Positions 15,990-26,224 of a DNA stretch of 30,690 nucleotides are shown piece by piece. The position numbers and the translations under genes are program-made. Under the pieces are notes generated by a model. The model did no database searches, was not told the DNA's origin, and saw only the letters and a list, made by a program, of their open reading frames with translations. The DNA is from Trichomonas tenax (taxonomy: Eukaryota > Parabasalia > Trichomonadida > Trichomonadidae): contig JALKBU010000615.1 in assembly GCA_023091735.1 (NCBI GenBank), positions 1 through 30,690 of the forward strand, given 5' to 3'. How positions within the stretch are numbered: position 1 is the first letter of the stretch; the number at the start of each line of letters is the position of its first letter.

Positions 15990-16412
15990 TTAGAAAACGG
16001 CTGGGGCGACGGAGGCAACCTTTGGCCAAAGCTCAGCAGCTTCCTTAGCGACTGGGCCTGTGATAGCGGAACCCTTCATTTCACCCTTCTCGTTGATGAT
16101 AACGCCGGCGTTGTCCTGGAATCCGATGACGACGCCATCCTTGCGGCGCCAGATAGCACGCTGGCGGACGACAACGCCCATTGAAACTTTCTTGCGGAGG
16201 GCTGGCTTACCCTTCTTGCATGTAACGACGATGAGATCGGAGACGGAGGCGGCTGGAAGGCGGTTAAGACGGCCCTTGTGTCCACGAACGGAGATGATGA
16301 ACATGTTCTTGGCGCCCGAATTATCGCAGCAGTTGATGACTGCACCGACTGGAAGACCCTGTGTCATGGCGAACTTTGTGCCTTGCTGACCTGTACGACC
16401 GCGCTTTGACAT
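15990..16412 (-). CDS. RPL23: 60S ribosomal protein uL14 (L23)
   Basis: A 140-residue protein matching large-subunit protein uL14 along its full length: [14 protein letters not shown] start, [39 protein letters not shown]-type [63 protein letters not shown]. The length equals the eukaryotic norm (140). The start is the ATG at 16412; an open frame extends to 16565 but the extra residues have no family match and would bury a CCTTTTTC motif. Codons are clearly more GC-rich than in neighbouring genes, as expected for a highly expressed gene. It binds rRNA near the 60S subunit interface. Confidence 0.97.
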   Translation of the reverse strand: MSKRGRTGQQGTKFAMTQGLPVGAVINCCDNSGAKNMFIISVRGHKGRLNRLPAASVSDLIVVTCKKGKPALRKKVSMGVVVRQRAIWRRKDGVVIGFQDNAGVIINEKGEMKGSAITGPVAKEAAELWPKVASVAPAVF

Positions 16413-16421
16413 TGCGAGATA

Positions 16422-16429
16422 GAAAAAGG
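16422..16429 (-). promoter_or_regulatory. CCTTTTTC start-proximal motif
   Basis: Antisense CCTTTTTC lies 9 bases before the uL14 ATG. It matches the CCTTT-type core element (M5-like) described for Trichomonas promoters, and the eS25 gene has CCCTTTTTG at an equivalent place. Confidence 0.5.
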
Positions 16430-17448
16430 ACCATTCACGGATTTCAATCGAAAATAATCGTCGTCTTGGCTTCATTTTGAATACTTTACATTGTAAATCT
16501 CCAATTTGTTTCTTTCTAATTTTGATATTTCCGTATCCAATGTTATATTTATCATCTATTTCCACTAAAATTTCTATTATATTTTAAATATTTACTGAGT
16601 TTTTGATTACTTTTCAAAAATTGTTGCATAAAATAATAGACAAATACTCTTATATTTTATTTTTACCAAAAATTTATTTACATTTAAATTATTTAAAGAG
16701 ATATTTATGATTTGATTTTTCTTTTATTATTCCTAAGTTACATATCATATTTCTCATCTATTTTCACCAAATTTCCAAAGATAGTGAAATATGTCATGTA
16801 AATTGTCAAATGTCAACTTTTAAAATTTCATATAGTGATTCATCTTAGAAAAAGAACTTAAATACGAGAACCTATAATAAATATAGCTGAAGATTCTTCA
16901 CATAATCATTTACCAGGTCCAGAACTAACAGATATATTGATGACATTGAATCACTGACTAATCAATGATGAGATTCATTCGTGCAAACTTTCCAATATAT
17001 TTTCCCTTTTATGACATATTCATCAATGTATATCATCATTTTTCTGATTTGTTTATTATATATAGTGTATGGGGCTTCAAATTTTTGAGTAACGTGTCTT
17101 TATTCATTGTTTATCATCACCATTTAATTTGATGAAATGATACTTTCATTTTATATTGCATCTAATTTAATAAATCCATCAGATGACACGAAAAACGAGA
17201 CTATAGTGGTTAAAATGTTTGTTTTATTTATCAATTCAATGAAATGCGTTTTTGGGATCTGGAATTTTGCGGTATAATAGCCTCTGTGATAAAGAATAAA
17301 ATGCGCTATATAAACAAACTTGGAAGCAATTTTAGTATTTTTTTTATCTGAATAAAATCGGTATTTTAACGTGTGAAATATACTTTTTGAGGCCTTTTGA
17401 GACACTGTGAATAATTATTTTGGTTTCTTCCAAATCAAAATTTTTCAA
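16430..17448. other. divergent spacer between uL14 and Dna2
   Basis: About 1 kb of AT-rich sequence with no supported gene. A TCATGTAA motif (near 16795) recurs upstream of other genes here. GGCCTTTTGA at 17391-17400 resembles the CCTTT-type core motif and may serve Dna2, although it lies about 50 bases before the ATG. A short stretch near 16905-16960 has coding-like composition but is broken by stops. Confidence 0.45.
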
Positions 17449-20400
17449 ATGTCTTTTCTTTCCGACAGCGATGATGACAGCGCCGTAATTCTTCCGCCAC
17501 TGCATCAAGAGATATACGATGAACTTTGCTCGTTGGAGGAAATTGCTCCAGAACCAATAACTTCCGGTTTTGTTGGAACTCCAGTCTCAATCTCAACAGA
17601 ACAGCCGTTATTCACGATCATAGACTATTTCTTTCGACAGATAGACACATATTATACGGAAATTTTCGTCAGATTGTGGCCTGGTCTCGGACATTCTGAA
17701 AGATACGTACATTTAAGAGGACAGTGGATAAATTCGTCAATATCTATCGCAGATCCGTGTTTTATTGTAGGAAAGTGGGAATTGGGTAATGATCCAGCAG
17801 GAAATGTCTACGAAAACAAATATTACACAATTATCGACGATACAAATGGGTTTTTCATATCACTTCCGCATGTGCTCATCTCAGGTACTGAAATGGCAAC
17901 TGCTCAGCGCTGCAGGAGACAAACATATATTAATTCGCTTTGTCCTGAAGGAATTTCGAATATGGATATGTTCCGAGGTTCCATGTGTCACATATTGCTA
18001 CAGAGAGTGTTTTTCGGGCTCAAAGATGAAGATCTCGATCACACACTTGATCAACTTCTCGAATCATCTAAATACGAACTATTTCTCATGGATGAAACAA
18101 AAGAGTCAGCGAAAACGAACATAGTTCCATATCTTAGCACAATCAGAATGATTGCCAATGCAATACAAAATAATTCAAATCAGTTTAATTTAGATCATAA
18201 ATTATTTAACAGTATCGCGACACCTGTTGAAGCTTTGCCTCCTTATGGAGCTAAAACAGTTCAAGAAGAAGAAAATATTTGGTCCTTCCAATGGGGGCTT
18301 AAAGGAAAAATCGATGCAACAATGGAAAAAGATGGAATTATGTTCCCGTTCGAACTTAAAACAGGAAGTTCAAATAAAGGACAAGCGAAAGACGACAATG
18401 TTTTGCAGCTGTCATCATACATATTTATGATGAAAGAAAGGTATCAAACACAGACAGCGCCATGCGGTCTTTTATTCTATTTAAAGGATAAATCATCATT
18501 CATCATTAAACCAAGAAGAATTGAGTTGCTGTCAATCGTCATGAGTCGCAATCTTATTGCTCACTCACTTGCTCACGGAGCCGTTCCTCCAACTGCCGGA
18601 TCTGCGTACATATGCAAAAACTGTCCAGGCCAGAAGATCTGCGCATTCTTGGAGTACGAAAACGATTGTGCAGTTAAATCTTTCCTCAGCGGAAAACTTT
18701 CATATGCTCCGGGTGTTCGTCACAAAGAATTTTACAATGACTGGGATCGACGCCTTGTTTCGGAGTTGATGAATTCATTGAATATGCAAACACAGATATG
18801 GACTGTTCCTATCGAAAAAAGAGTTGCAACAGGAAGAGCAATAACAAATTTGCAGACAGGAAATGGAAAATCACCAATTGTTAATTTCACGTTTACAGGA
18901 CAAGGTGGATCAATAGAAAAGACGCAAATATCAGCATCGAATCTTGTTCTTATCACTAAAAATGGTCTCCCTCCTGTCTTGTCAAGAGGAAAAGTTGCAG
19001 CAATCGAAAACAACGTCGTTACAATCGAAATGATAGAAAGCACATTGGGAGAAGTCGAAGAAGACATTTGCGTTGATTTATGGGAAAGTTATTCAACTGT
19101 CACTCGATGCAGAAGGAACCTGATGACGATGTTGACAGAAAATTCATCATGCTGCGACAATTTGAGAAATTATATCATCGAAAACAAAGCACCAACATTC
19201 ATTCCACTTAACTCACAGATTCCTGTTGAAGACAATTACTTAAACGAAGATCAGGCACACGCAATTCGAATGGCTCTCGCTGCAAACGACTACATGCTTC
19301 TTCTCGGTATGCCAGGCACAGGAAAGACAACAACTTTGGCATTGTTAGTTGAAAGCTTAGAAAAGAGCAAAAAGTCGGTTTTAATCTGCAGTTACACACA
19401 CGCAGCTGTTGATAACTTGTGTTCTAAGTTGATCGATAGAGGTGTCAACTTCTTGAGAATCGGAAGGATCGAAAGCATTTCCGAAAAAGTTCGATCTCAC
19501 GCACTCGACAGTATTATCGAAACATGTGAGAACACGGAACAGCTTCATCTCGCTTTAACAGGAATCAAAATATTTGCGTGCACGTGTTATGCATTTAATC
19601 ATCCATTCATTCTCGACAAATTGTTTGATTATTGCGTCATCGATGAAGCATCGCAGATTTCGATGCCTGTTGTTATTGGTCCCTTGACGAGATGCAATAA
19701 GTTTATTCTCGTCGGTGACCATTATCAGCTTCCGCCGATTTCAAAGAATAATGGCGAAATTCCAATTTCGCTCTTCAAGATGTTATCAGAGTCGCAGCCA
19801 CACGCAATTGTCACTATGAGAACCCAATACAGAATGAACAGCGATATAATGAAGCTCTGTAATGAACTTGTTTACTCCAACAGAATGAGAAGTGGAAGTG
19901 CTGCTTCTGCACAGTCCCGTATTTATTTCCCAAATATTTCGATCTTGAAGGAATTCTCTGAATACTCCCGTGAATGGATCTCTAAGATTTTGGTGCCTGA
20001 TCCTGCTGTTCAGTTCATTAATACAGACTCTGTTCCGATGAGAGAAGGAAAGAATATGTCTTCAAAGAACAACATAGGCGAAGGTTCCGTTGTTTCGATG
20101 ATCGTCTCTTCAATGATTTTGTGCGGCATTTCACCCGAATCAATCGGCGTCATTACTCCATACAGAGCTCAAGTGATCTTCATTTGCAAGGCTTTGCAAG
20201 CGCAGCTCGCGAGTGTCTCCAAGTTCTTCCCACACATGGCGGGTCTCACAGCAGAGAATGCAGCTGAAGTCGAAGTCGATACTGTCGATAAATACCAAGG
20301 CAGAGACAAAGAGTGCATTATAATTTCCACAGTCAAGTCAAACGAGAAGTTCTCACCGGGTGCTCATACAAGTGACTGGCAGAGAATGAACGTCGCCATC

Positions 20401-20592
20401 ACAAGGGCGAAAACCAAGCTAATTTTTGTTGGCTCGATGTCAACATTGATGAATTCTCCTTTCTTCCAGCACATGTTTGAACTGCTTGAAGAAAAGAATA
20501 TATACAAGCTTCCTCTATCCGTTAATGAAGGAGAATCAAAGCCATTCAGAAGCATCGATTCTTCTATCGTGTTCGGAAATGATGCGAAGTAA
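17449..20592 (+). CDS. DNA2: DNA replication nuclease-helicase Dna2
   Basis: A 1047-residue protein with both enzyme halves of Dna2, which trims Okazaki-fragment flaps and resects DNA ends. The RecB-type nuclease has a first iron-sulphur Cys (QRCRRQTY, about 155), GSMCHILLQ (about 177-185), GKIDATM (about 285), FELKTG (about 301-306) and QLSSY (about 320-324), then CKNCPGQKIC (389-398), giving the other three Fe-S Cys. The superfamily 1B helicase has Walker A GMPGTGKTT (620-628), DEAS (732-735), GDHYQLPP (756-763), RTQYRM, ITPYRAQ, TVDKYQGRDKE and NVAITRAKTKL. All catalytic residues I can check are present. ATG 17449 is the first in-frame ATG. It converges on TAF2 with only 108 bases between the stops. 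Confidence 0.96.
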   Translation: MSFLSDSDDDSAVILPPLHQEIYDELCSLEEIAPEPITSGFVGTPVSISTEQPLFTIIDYFFRQIDTYYTEIFVRLWPGLGHSERYVHLRGQWINSSISIADPCFIVGKWELGNDPAGNVYENKYYTIIDDTNGFFISLPHVLISGTEMATAQRCRRQTYINSLCPEGISNMDMFRGSMCHILLQRVFFGLKDEDLDHTLDQLLESSKYELFLMDETKESAKTNIVPYLSTIRMIANAIQNNSNQFNLDHKLFNSIATPVEALPPYGAKTVQEEENIWSFQWGLKGKIDATMEKDGIMFPFELKTGSSNKGQAKDDNVLQLSSYIFMMKERYQTQTAPCGLLFYLKDKSSFIIKPRRIELLSIVMSRNLIAHSLAHGAVPPTAGSAYICKNCPGQKICAFLEYENDCAVKSFLSGKLSYAPGVRHKEFYNDWDRRLVSELMNSLNMQTQIWTVPIEKRVATGRAITNLQTGNGKSPIVNFTFTGQGGSIEKTQISASNLVLITKNGLPPVLSRGKVAAIENNVVTIEMIESTLGEVEEDICVDLWESYSTVTRCRRNLMTMLTENSSCCDNLRNYIIENKAPTFIPLNSQIPVEDNYLNEDQAHAIRMALAANDYMLLLGMPGTGKTTTLALLVESLEKSKKSVLICSYTHAAVDNLCSKLIDRGVNFLRIGRIESISEKVRSHALDSIIETCENTEQLHLALTGIKIFACTCYAFNHPFILDKLFDYCVIDEASQISMPVVIGPLTRCNKFILVGDHYQLPPISKNNGEIPISLFKMLSESQPHAIVTMRTQYRMNSDIMKLCNELVYSNRMRSGSAASAQSRIYFPNISILKEFSEYSREWISKILVPDPAVQFINTDSVPMREGKNMSSKNNIGEGSVVSMIVSSMILCGISPESIGVITPYRAQVIFICKALQAQLASVSKFFPHMAGLTAENAAEVEVDTVDKYQGRDKECIIISTVKSNEKFSPGAHTSDWQRMNVAITRAKTKLIFVGSMSTLMNSPFFQHMFELLEEKNIYKLPLSVNEGESKPFRSIDSSIVFGNDAK

Positions 20593-20700
20593 TATTATGT
20601 TTTTTTGTTTATTATTTAGTTAAATTGTTTGCTAAGAGACAAGTTTATTTATCTTTATCAGGGAAAACAATAATATATAAAACATATAAAATATCGATTT

Positions 20701-23700
20701 CTACGCCGGCGGCTTCAAGACGAATGATGGCTCAGGACCTGTGCGTGGAGGCTGTGGATTCACTGCAACTGGATCTTTAGGCTTGCGAAGTTCAATCCTG
20801 ATCGTTGTCTTAGAGTATGCGCTCGTAGCGGTGCACTCTGTTGGCTGCTTGACGCTTCGATCAAAGAATGGACGTGGAGTATCCTTGCCATAAAGAGTTG
20901 TGTATGCACGCAATGCTTCTGAGCGAAGGACGGAATGGTTGCGAGCGCAGACAGTCATGATGTACCAAAGTGTTTCTGCAACTTCAAGTGCTTTGTCAGC
21001 AGTTGTCAACTTCTTGATGACGTCCTCCTTCTTCATCGAGTCTGGTCTGAAGAGAAGGAAGCACTCCAAACGATCCTTAGCGCTGTATGGCAATGTGTTC
21101 AAGATAAAGCGGTATATCTCACGAAGGCAACCTGCGGCAACATCTTTCTTCTTTGGATCTTCAGCAAGTTTCTTGACATCACTAATTAACTGCGGGAACG
21201 TGACAACATAGTCTATAAGTGCGAAGAATAACATGCACTTGAAAAGAGTTGCCTTGCATTCGATATATGGAGAGTCATCGAAAATGATGTGGCGCATCTC
21301 ATCAACTGTAAGCTTGTGGTCTTCGACGGAGATGTTTTCTGATGTTGTGGCAATAGTCATCCAGTTCTTAAGAAGGACGCCAGTGATGGCAGTGTAGAAT
21401 GCGCTGAAAAGCTGATTGCAGAAGCCACCGTTTGTATTCGAGCCACGGACTCTGCTGACAAGAAGTCTCTCGATATCTGCCATCAAGGATCCATTATCGG
21501 AATAGACACGGCCAAGAGCAAGAGCGATCTCTGCACGGAAGTTATCATCTGAATACTGGTTACCATTGTTATCGTTTTCATCCAAAATCTTGATAAGAAG
21601 TTTAACGATTTCTGGTGGAGTGTAGTTCTGTGAGTTGCGGACGACGGAGAGAGCTCTGATGACTTCAAGCTGGACGAAGTGCTTCGATAAATTCTGGAAG
21701 TTGTTTGGCTTTGGTTTGTCGTTAGCAAGGAACTCCTGTTTGTACCATTCGATGAGGATTGACATGTTCGGATTTGCTGGATTGTCAACATCTGCAAAGA
21801 TAGCAAGAGTTCGAGCTGCATGTCCTCGAACACCGTAGAAGCAGTCTTCATTAGTGAGTATTCCTTTGAGCATGTCTTGTGTTTCCTTTGTAGATATCCA
21901 GTCTTCGAGTGAAGAGAGAACTTCATGCTGTGTGTAAACATCTCTCAGCAGGGTCAGCATGTGATGGAGCATGAATTCTGGAAGACGCGGTCTAACACGC
22001 ATTAGCCATTGATGCAGAGGATCGACGGCGATCCAAAGGATGGCGTGATGAATGGTGATTTCCGTTGAATCACCGTTGACGAACTCGTACTTCCACTTTT
22101 TCTTCTTTGGCTTGTGAGCGTAGTATTTCATCTGTTGCTGGATAAGCTGGTTTTCTACTTGGAACTGGAACAAGTGTGGCTGCTCAAGATCACGAAGCTG
22201 AACTAAAATTGGGCCGGTGAAGACTTTGTTCAACTTGCATGAATGCGTTTGATAAAGAACAAATTTGGCAATTCTGTTACGAGCATCGGCTTGAAGGTTG
22301 AATGTGAAATATGGAATACCGATTCCAGAGAGCCATTGTTCGCGGAATGTTTTGATATTGATTGGGTTGGCGAATTGCTGCATGATCCAGTCGAACTTAG
22401 GCTTGAAACCAATGGATGATTCAAGCGATTGCTTGAAGTTCTGTCTCAAAAGCAAAAGAAGCATTTGCTGTGAATCGTTGTTATTAACTGCATGAGCAAT
22501 CATATTGATCAAAAGCTTCGCCTTAATTCTGAGGTACTCATCCCTGAAAGGAAGGCCTGTAGCAGGATCATATGCATTCAAAACAACCGAAGGTTGGAAG
22601 TCTTCGGCAGCGAGATAGTTGATATCGTTCCAGTGGCGCTCCATAGCGAAACTTGACTTATAGCGGTTCGAAGATCCGCACATGAAGTCTGCGAAGTAGC
22701 GGACGAGGCCGTGTTGAATCCATTCATCAAGTGGGTCTGTGAATGGGAAAACAAAATAGATTATCTGACCAATGATTGATTCATATATTTTTGGAATAAT
22801 CTTAATCCAAACAGCAGAGTTACCATCGGAGACAATGTAATTCGATGGATAAAAAATCATTCCTGGGAACAAGTGCATTTCTTGCAAAGTTGGGACATAA
22901 ACAATAGACAATGAATTGAGAACATTAAATCCATCCTGATCTATGAATTGGTTTGTTACTTCTTCCAATAGTTCAGGATATGGAGATACTGTGTGAGAGA
23001 AACTTTCATCAGTTGTCTTAAAGTAGTACTGAATGCTCTGATCGTTCTTATTCATTGACGATGTTTGCTTGAAGTCGCCTAACGCAAAACCAATGGCTTT
23101 TGGCTGAACATTGAATGGAATAGCATAACGAAGAGTGTTTGTATTTGCGACTTCATCTGTAGAAATTAAATTGTCTTTACCTGGACCGACGCAAACTAAT
23201 GACTTTGGATAAGTAATATCTAATGTAAATCTTGAGCGTTGTCCGAGACCATCAATGCACGGGAACCATGCAGATGGACCATCCAAGTAGTTATCCGTGT
23301 AAATGATGCCGTCACCGCGATTGACGATCGCGGTGCTGTCTTTATTTACTGTGTAGTAGATTGTAACAGTGACCGGAAGGTCCCTGTTGAGGGGAATGAT
23401 AAGCTCAGGCGAATCTAGGACATCTTTGCAAACTCGAGCAAAATGGGACGCATCGCGAATAAGTGGCCCATTCGGTCCAATTTTCATCTCGAGAGCATCG
23501 TGCGTGTCGAAGTACTCGTATTTCACATCCTCCTTATCAATTTGTACCTTTTCGATTTTGATTTGGCGGGCATTAAGAAAAATGACACGAGGATTGAATT
23601 CTGTACCTCTCTCCAGCAAGAGCTCGGTGAAGCCAGAAAACGTCTGAGTTTCGGGGTCCATGGTCAAGCATATCTTTTGATCTTTAACGTGAATGCTTGA

Positions 23701-23706
23701 GTTCAT
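20701..23706 (-). CDS. TAF2: TFIID subunit TAF2 (catalytically inactive M1-peptidase fold)
   Basis: A 1001-residue protein with an N-terminal M1-aminopeptidase-like beta domain (LDGPSAWFPCIDGLG, typical of the family), a middle domain in which the zinc peptidase HEXXH is replaced (YESIIGQ) and the distal NEG becomes QHG in DEWIQHGLVRYF, and a long HEAT-like helical C-terminal region. This pattern, with LFPGM instead of GAMEN, is that of TAF2, the TFIID subunit that contacts promoter DNA around the initiator. The last 40 residues are Pro-rich (PPRTGPEPSF). It is shorter than fungal and animal TAF2 (about 1200-1400). Antisense AAAAACGTGACAG followed by GTTTCAC precedes the ATG. Of interest because trichomonad transcription is initiator-based. 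Confidence 0.9.
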   Translation of the reverse strand: MNSSIHVKDQKICLTMDPETQTFSGFTELLLERGTEFNPRVIFLNARQIKIEKVQIDKEDVKYEYFDTHDALEMKIGPNGPLIRDASHFARVCKDVLDSPELIIPLNRDLPVTVTIYYTVNKDSTAIVNRGDGIIYTDNYLDGPSAWFPCIDGLGQRSRFTLDITYPKSLVCVGPGKDNLISTDEVANTNTLRYAIPFNVQPKAIGFALGDFKQTSSMNKNDQSIQYYFKTTDESFSHTVSPYPELLEEVTNQFIDQDGFNVLNSLSIVYVPTLQEMHLFPGMIFYPSNYIVSDGNSAVWIKIIPKIYESIIGQIIYFVFPFTDPLDEWIQHGLVRYFADFMCGSSNRYKSSFAMERHWNDINYLAAEDFQPSVVLNAYDPATGLPFRDEYLRIKAKLLINMIAHAVNNNDSQQMLLLLLRQNFKQSLESSIGFKPKFDWIMQQFANPINIKTFREQWLSGIGIPYFTFNLQADARNRIAKFVLYQTHSCKLNKVFTGPILVQLRDLEQPHLFQFQVENQLIQQQMKYYAHKPKKKKWKYEFVNGDSTEITIHHAILWIAVDPLHQWLMRVRPRLPEFMLHHMLTLLRDVYTQHEVLSSLEDWISTKETQDMLKGILTNEDCFYGVRGHAARTLAIFADVDNPANPNMSILIEWYKQEFLANDKPKPNNFQNLSKHFVQLEVIRALSVVRNSQNYTPPEIVKLLIKILDENDNNGNQYSDDNFRAEIALALGRVYSDNGSLMADIERLLVSRVRGSNTNGGFCNQLFSAFYTAITGVLLKNWMTIATTSENISVEDHKLTVDEMRHIIFDDSPYIECKATLFKCMLFFALIDYVVTFPQLISDVKKLAEDPKKKDVAAGCLREIYRFILNTLPYSAKDRLECFLLFRPDSMKKEDVIKKLTTADKALEVAETLWYIMTVCARNHSVLRSEALRAYTTLYGKDTPRPFFDRSVKQPTECTATSAYSKTTIRIELRKPKDPVAVNPQPPRTGPEPSFVLKPPA

Positions 23707-23712
23707 GTGAAA

Positions 23713-23725
23713 CTGTCACGTTTTT
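23713..23725 (-). promoter_or_regulatory. GTGACA-type start-proximal motif (TAF2)
   Basis: Antisense AAAAACGTGACAG ends 6 bases before the TAF2 ATG. A second ATGTGACAA lies about 20 bases further upstream. The TCACA adjoining the ATG also fits TCAYW. Confidence 0.45.
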
Positions 23726-24381
23726 AATTCTTTGTCACATTTACCCAATTTTTTTTACTAAATTTTTGAAATATTTTCAGCCATTTTCCTTCATACAACT
23801 TCACACATAGCCTATAGGATATCATACATTTGATTTTTACAGATTTTTATTACTTCAAAATTATTTCCTTCTTAGATCACAATTTGACTAATATAATTCT
23901 ATGCATAATCATCTATATTAAGTAGATACTGACTTGCGAGGAGTTACTAATAGTAATTCATAGGATATGATTTTTGCTCGTATCAAATTTACTCGAGAAA
24001 ATGATTCTTAGATTGACTTTATTCTCATTGGGAGTGCAATACACTTCTGATGCTATAGCTCAATCCAAAAGATGATTAATTTTGAAAGAATTTCAATTAA
24101 TGATTATCTTGCAAGAAATATGAACCGCATTAAGATGTATTGATCATCGTTAAAGGATTAAGCTTTCAAAGGCAAAAGAGGATTTCTGACACGTAAATAA
24201 ATAATTATGTCATGTAAAAAGTCAAAAATATGAGTGCTGTGTCACTTTTTGACGGATTTCCATGAATTTAAGAATTAGAGGGATATTTTGACGGCAGATA
24301 TCAATCATTCCAGTAGTAGATTCCAAATATTCAGAATAAAAAGATTTTGGCCCAAAAAATTTTTTGGAGCGGTTTTTGTAG
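23726..24381. other. divergent spacer between TAF2 and eS25
   Basis: No gene is seen. The spacer is notable for several GTGAC/GTCAC words: TTGTCACA near 23731, CTGACACG near 24186 and GTGTCACTTTTTGACGG near 24239, plus TCATGTAA near 24206. They may be binding sites shared by the divergent promoters. Confidence 0.4.
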
Positions 24382-24390
24382 CCCTTTTTG
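24382..24390 (+). promoter_or_regulatory. CCCTTTTTG start-proximal motif
   Basis: It lies 4 bases before the eS25 ATG and is the same class as the CCTTTTTC before uL14. Confidence 0.5.
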
Positions 24391-24394
24391 TTCT

Positions 24395-24742
24395 ATGTCC
24401 GCTAAAGGAGGCGCTCGTAAGAAATGGACCAAGGCTACCAACAAGGAGAAGAGAGAGTTCGCAGTCATCATCACCGCCGAGCAGGCTGCTGATATGCAGA
24501 AGTCTGTTCCAAAGAACAAGCTCATCTCCCCAGGCAAGCTTGCTGAGCGTTATAAAATCTCCCTCACCTGCGCCCGCAAGGCTCTCGAAGCCATGGTTGC
24601 TGAAGGCAAGCTCGTCCCAGTCATCAATGGCCATGATTTAAAGTGCTACGGAACACACCCAGACTATGTTGTCGAGAAGGTCGAAGCGGCCCAGGAGGCC
24701 GAAAAGAAGCCATCTGGCAAGAAGGGTGGAAAGAAGCAGTAA
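24395..24742 (+). CDS. RPS25: 40S ribosomal protein eS25
   Basis: A 115-residue protein with the eS25 winged-helix core: KREFAVIITAEQAADMQKSVPK, NKLISPGKLAERYKISLTCARKALEAMVAEGKL and the beta wing VPVINGHDLKCYG. The N-terminus is short and basic (SAKGGARKKWTK) and the C-terminus ends in a Lys/Gly-rich tail (KKPSGKKGGKKQ). The ATG at 24395 is chosen because the family begins close to it and CCCTTTTTG lies just upstream; a longer frame from 24347 has no family match. GC-rich, presumably highly expressed codons. The stop codon TAA is part of TAAA, the trichomonad poly(A) signal. The position of eS25 in the 40S head near the E site is known from other eukaryotes. Confidence 0.94.
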   Translation: MSAKGGARKKWTKATNKEKREFAVIITAEQAADMQKSVPKNKLISPGKLAERYKISLTCARKALEAMVAEGKLVPVINGHDLKCYGTHPDYVVEKVEAAQEAEKKPSGKKGGKKQ

Positions 24743-24826
24743 ATTTGCTTTTTATTTACAGACAATAAAGTAATATTTTAATATCCTTCTTACTTTTGCC
24801 TATTTTTCCGACCACTTTTGAATTTG

Positions 24827-25639
24827 ATGGCTCAAGAGAGTTTCCAGTCGATCAAGGATTTCTTGGTCGAGAAACAGATAGGAATCGGAGGCTACGGAAA
24901 GATCGTTCTGGCCAAGCATAAGGATTCCTGCAAACTCTACGCCCTGAAAATTATGCCAAAGCGTAATGTTCAAGAATCAAAGAGATTGAAGACAGCTGAG
25001 GTAGAGAAACGTTGTCTAGAGATACTAGATAACAAGCATATAGTTAAAATGTATGGATATTTTGAAGACGCGTTGAATTATAATTATGTTCTTGAATACG
25101 TTGATAATGGAGATTTATTCACTCATAGAACTAGTTTGATAGCTTCCATTCCTTCCATAGTCTCGCAGATTGTTCAAGCACTCGCTTATATGCATTCGAA
25201 TAATGTGATACACAGAGATATAAAGCTTGAGAATGTTTTGTTGGACAAGGAGAACAATGTAAAGATATGTGACTTCGGCTCCGCAAAGATTGCTGAACTT
25301 GATTCCAATGGATTTTGCAGAAGTTCATACATTGGAAGTGCTGATTACACAGCTCCTGAAATCCTCGAAAAAGTCGATATTTCGCCTGCTTTAGATCTGT
25401 GGGACTTAGGTTGCACAATTTATGCGGCATATCATGGAAGAGGCCCTTTCTTTTCCCAAAACAGACTCGAAATATTTGGCAACATTCGGAAATGTAACTA
25501 CACTTTCCACGAAGACATTCCAGAAGCAGCAAAAGATTTGATATCAAGATTGCTTATGTTAGATCCTCATAAAAGACTGGGATTTGGTGATTATTCAAAT
25601 GGCTATGCTTCAATTCTTTCTCATCCATTTTTCTTATGA
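24827..25639 (+). CDS. PDK1-like AGC protein kinase
   Basis: A 270-residue, nearly minimal Ser/Thr kinase. Gly-rich loop GIGGYGKIV (about 19-27), ATP-binding Lys41 (YALKIM), alpha-C Glu60, HRDIKLENVLL (129-139) with catalytic Asp131, DFGSAK (149-154), activation-segment GSADYTAPEIL (170-180), LWDLGCTIYA and a C-lobe Arg (HKRLGFGDY). The CDFGSAK and IGSADYTAPE segments fit 3-phosphoinositide-dependent kinase 1 among AGC kinases. The PH domain of animal PDK1 is absent, as is the usual AGC tail. All catalytic residues are present, so it should be active. The first ATG in frame is 24827. It starts only 84 bases after the eS25 stop, on the same strand, and converges on PHF5A. Confidence 0.88.
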   Translation: MAQESFQSIKDFLVEKQIGIGGYGKIVLAKHKDSCKLYALKIMPKRNVQESKRLKTAEVEKRCLEILDNKHIVKMYGYFEDALNYNYVLEYVDNGDLFTHRTSLIASIPSIVSQIVQALAYMHSNNVIHRDIKLENVLLDKENNVKICDFGSAKIAELDSNGFCRSSYIGSADYTAPEILEKVDISPALDLWDLGCTIYAAYHGRGPFFSQNRLEIFGNIRKCNYTFHEDIPEAAKDLISRLLMLDPHKRLGFGDYSNGYASILSHPFFL

Positions 25640-25876
25640 ACTTGTTTAAATTTCTTTTTTCAGACTTTCATTTTACTACACCACAGCCACCTCATAAATG
25701 GATAGCCATATGAATTATCTAAACATATGAAATCATTATGAAATTTTATTTTTTTTTAATATAATAATATAATCGAGCATCGTAAGCATGATTTTAGAAT
25801 ATAATGTAGCAATGTTATGATTTGGGGAATATTATTTAGTACGATTACAAACAAGAATATTTCTTATCAATTGAAA

Positions 25877-26224
25877 TTAGAAATTTTGTTCTGGAACAAC
25901 CATGACACGCTTTCTTTCATAGAACCTATCGGATTTATTGATACCAACATTGATGACTCTTGGGCAACCATCTCTATCTTTTCCTAAAAGTGTGCAAGTC
26001 TCGCAAAAGTATGCAACATATTTTGCTGGTGCTGAGCAAAGAATGCATTTGTCCTTTAATGCTCCGAAACTGCATTCACCGCAGAGATGGCAAGGTTCGC
26101 ATTTGTTTTTATCAGTTGGAGAGTTGCATATTGGACACCTTCCTTCGCACGATTCGCAAAGAAGCGCTAACTCAGGACCAGGTCGTCCACAGCACTTAAT
26201 TAAGTCAGGATTTATTCTACTCAT
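25877..26224 (-). CDS. PHF5A: splicing factor PHF5A/Rds3 (SF3b subunit)
   Basis: A 115-residue, Cys-rich protein matching PHF5A/Rds3 throughout: NPDLIKCCGRPG, LCESCEGRCPICNS, CHLCGECSFGALKDKCILC, AKYVAYFCETCTLLGKDRDGCPRVINVG and KSDRFYERKR. The paired CxxC elements form the knotted three-zinc fold. It is a subunit of the U2 snRNP SF3b complex at the branch-site adenosine and is the best proof here that this organism retains a spliceosome, although no intron is visible in the window. Its length matches the family (about 110). The TCATA before the ATG on the antisense strand is an initiator match. Divergent from the CCA enzyme gene. Confidence 0.96.
   Translation of the reverse strand: MSRINPDLIKCCGRPGPELALLCESCEGRCPICNSPTDKNKCEPCHLCGECSFGALKDKCILCSAPAKYVAYFCETCTLLGKDRDGCPRVINVGINKSDRFYERKRVMVVPEQNF

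Noticed and set aside
16413..16565. N-terminal extension of uL14
   Set aside because: The extra 51 residues have no family counterpart and would cover the CCTTTTTC signal; the ATG at 16412 gives the standard 140-residue protein.
17151..17405. 84-codon antisense frame before Dna2
   Set aside because: No recognisable family, composition as expected of AT-rich spacer, and it lies across the likely Dna2 promoter.
23369..23700. Plus-strand frames inside TAF2
   Set aside because: Shadow frames of a clear 1001-residue gene on the other strand, as are those inside Dna2, uL14 and eS25.
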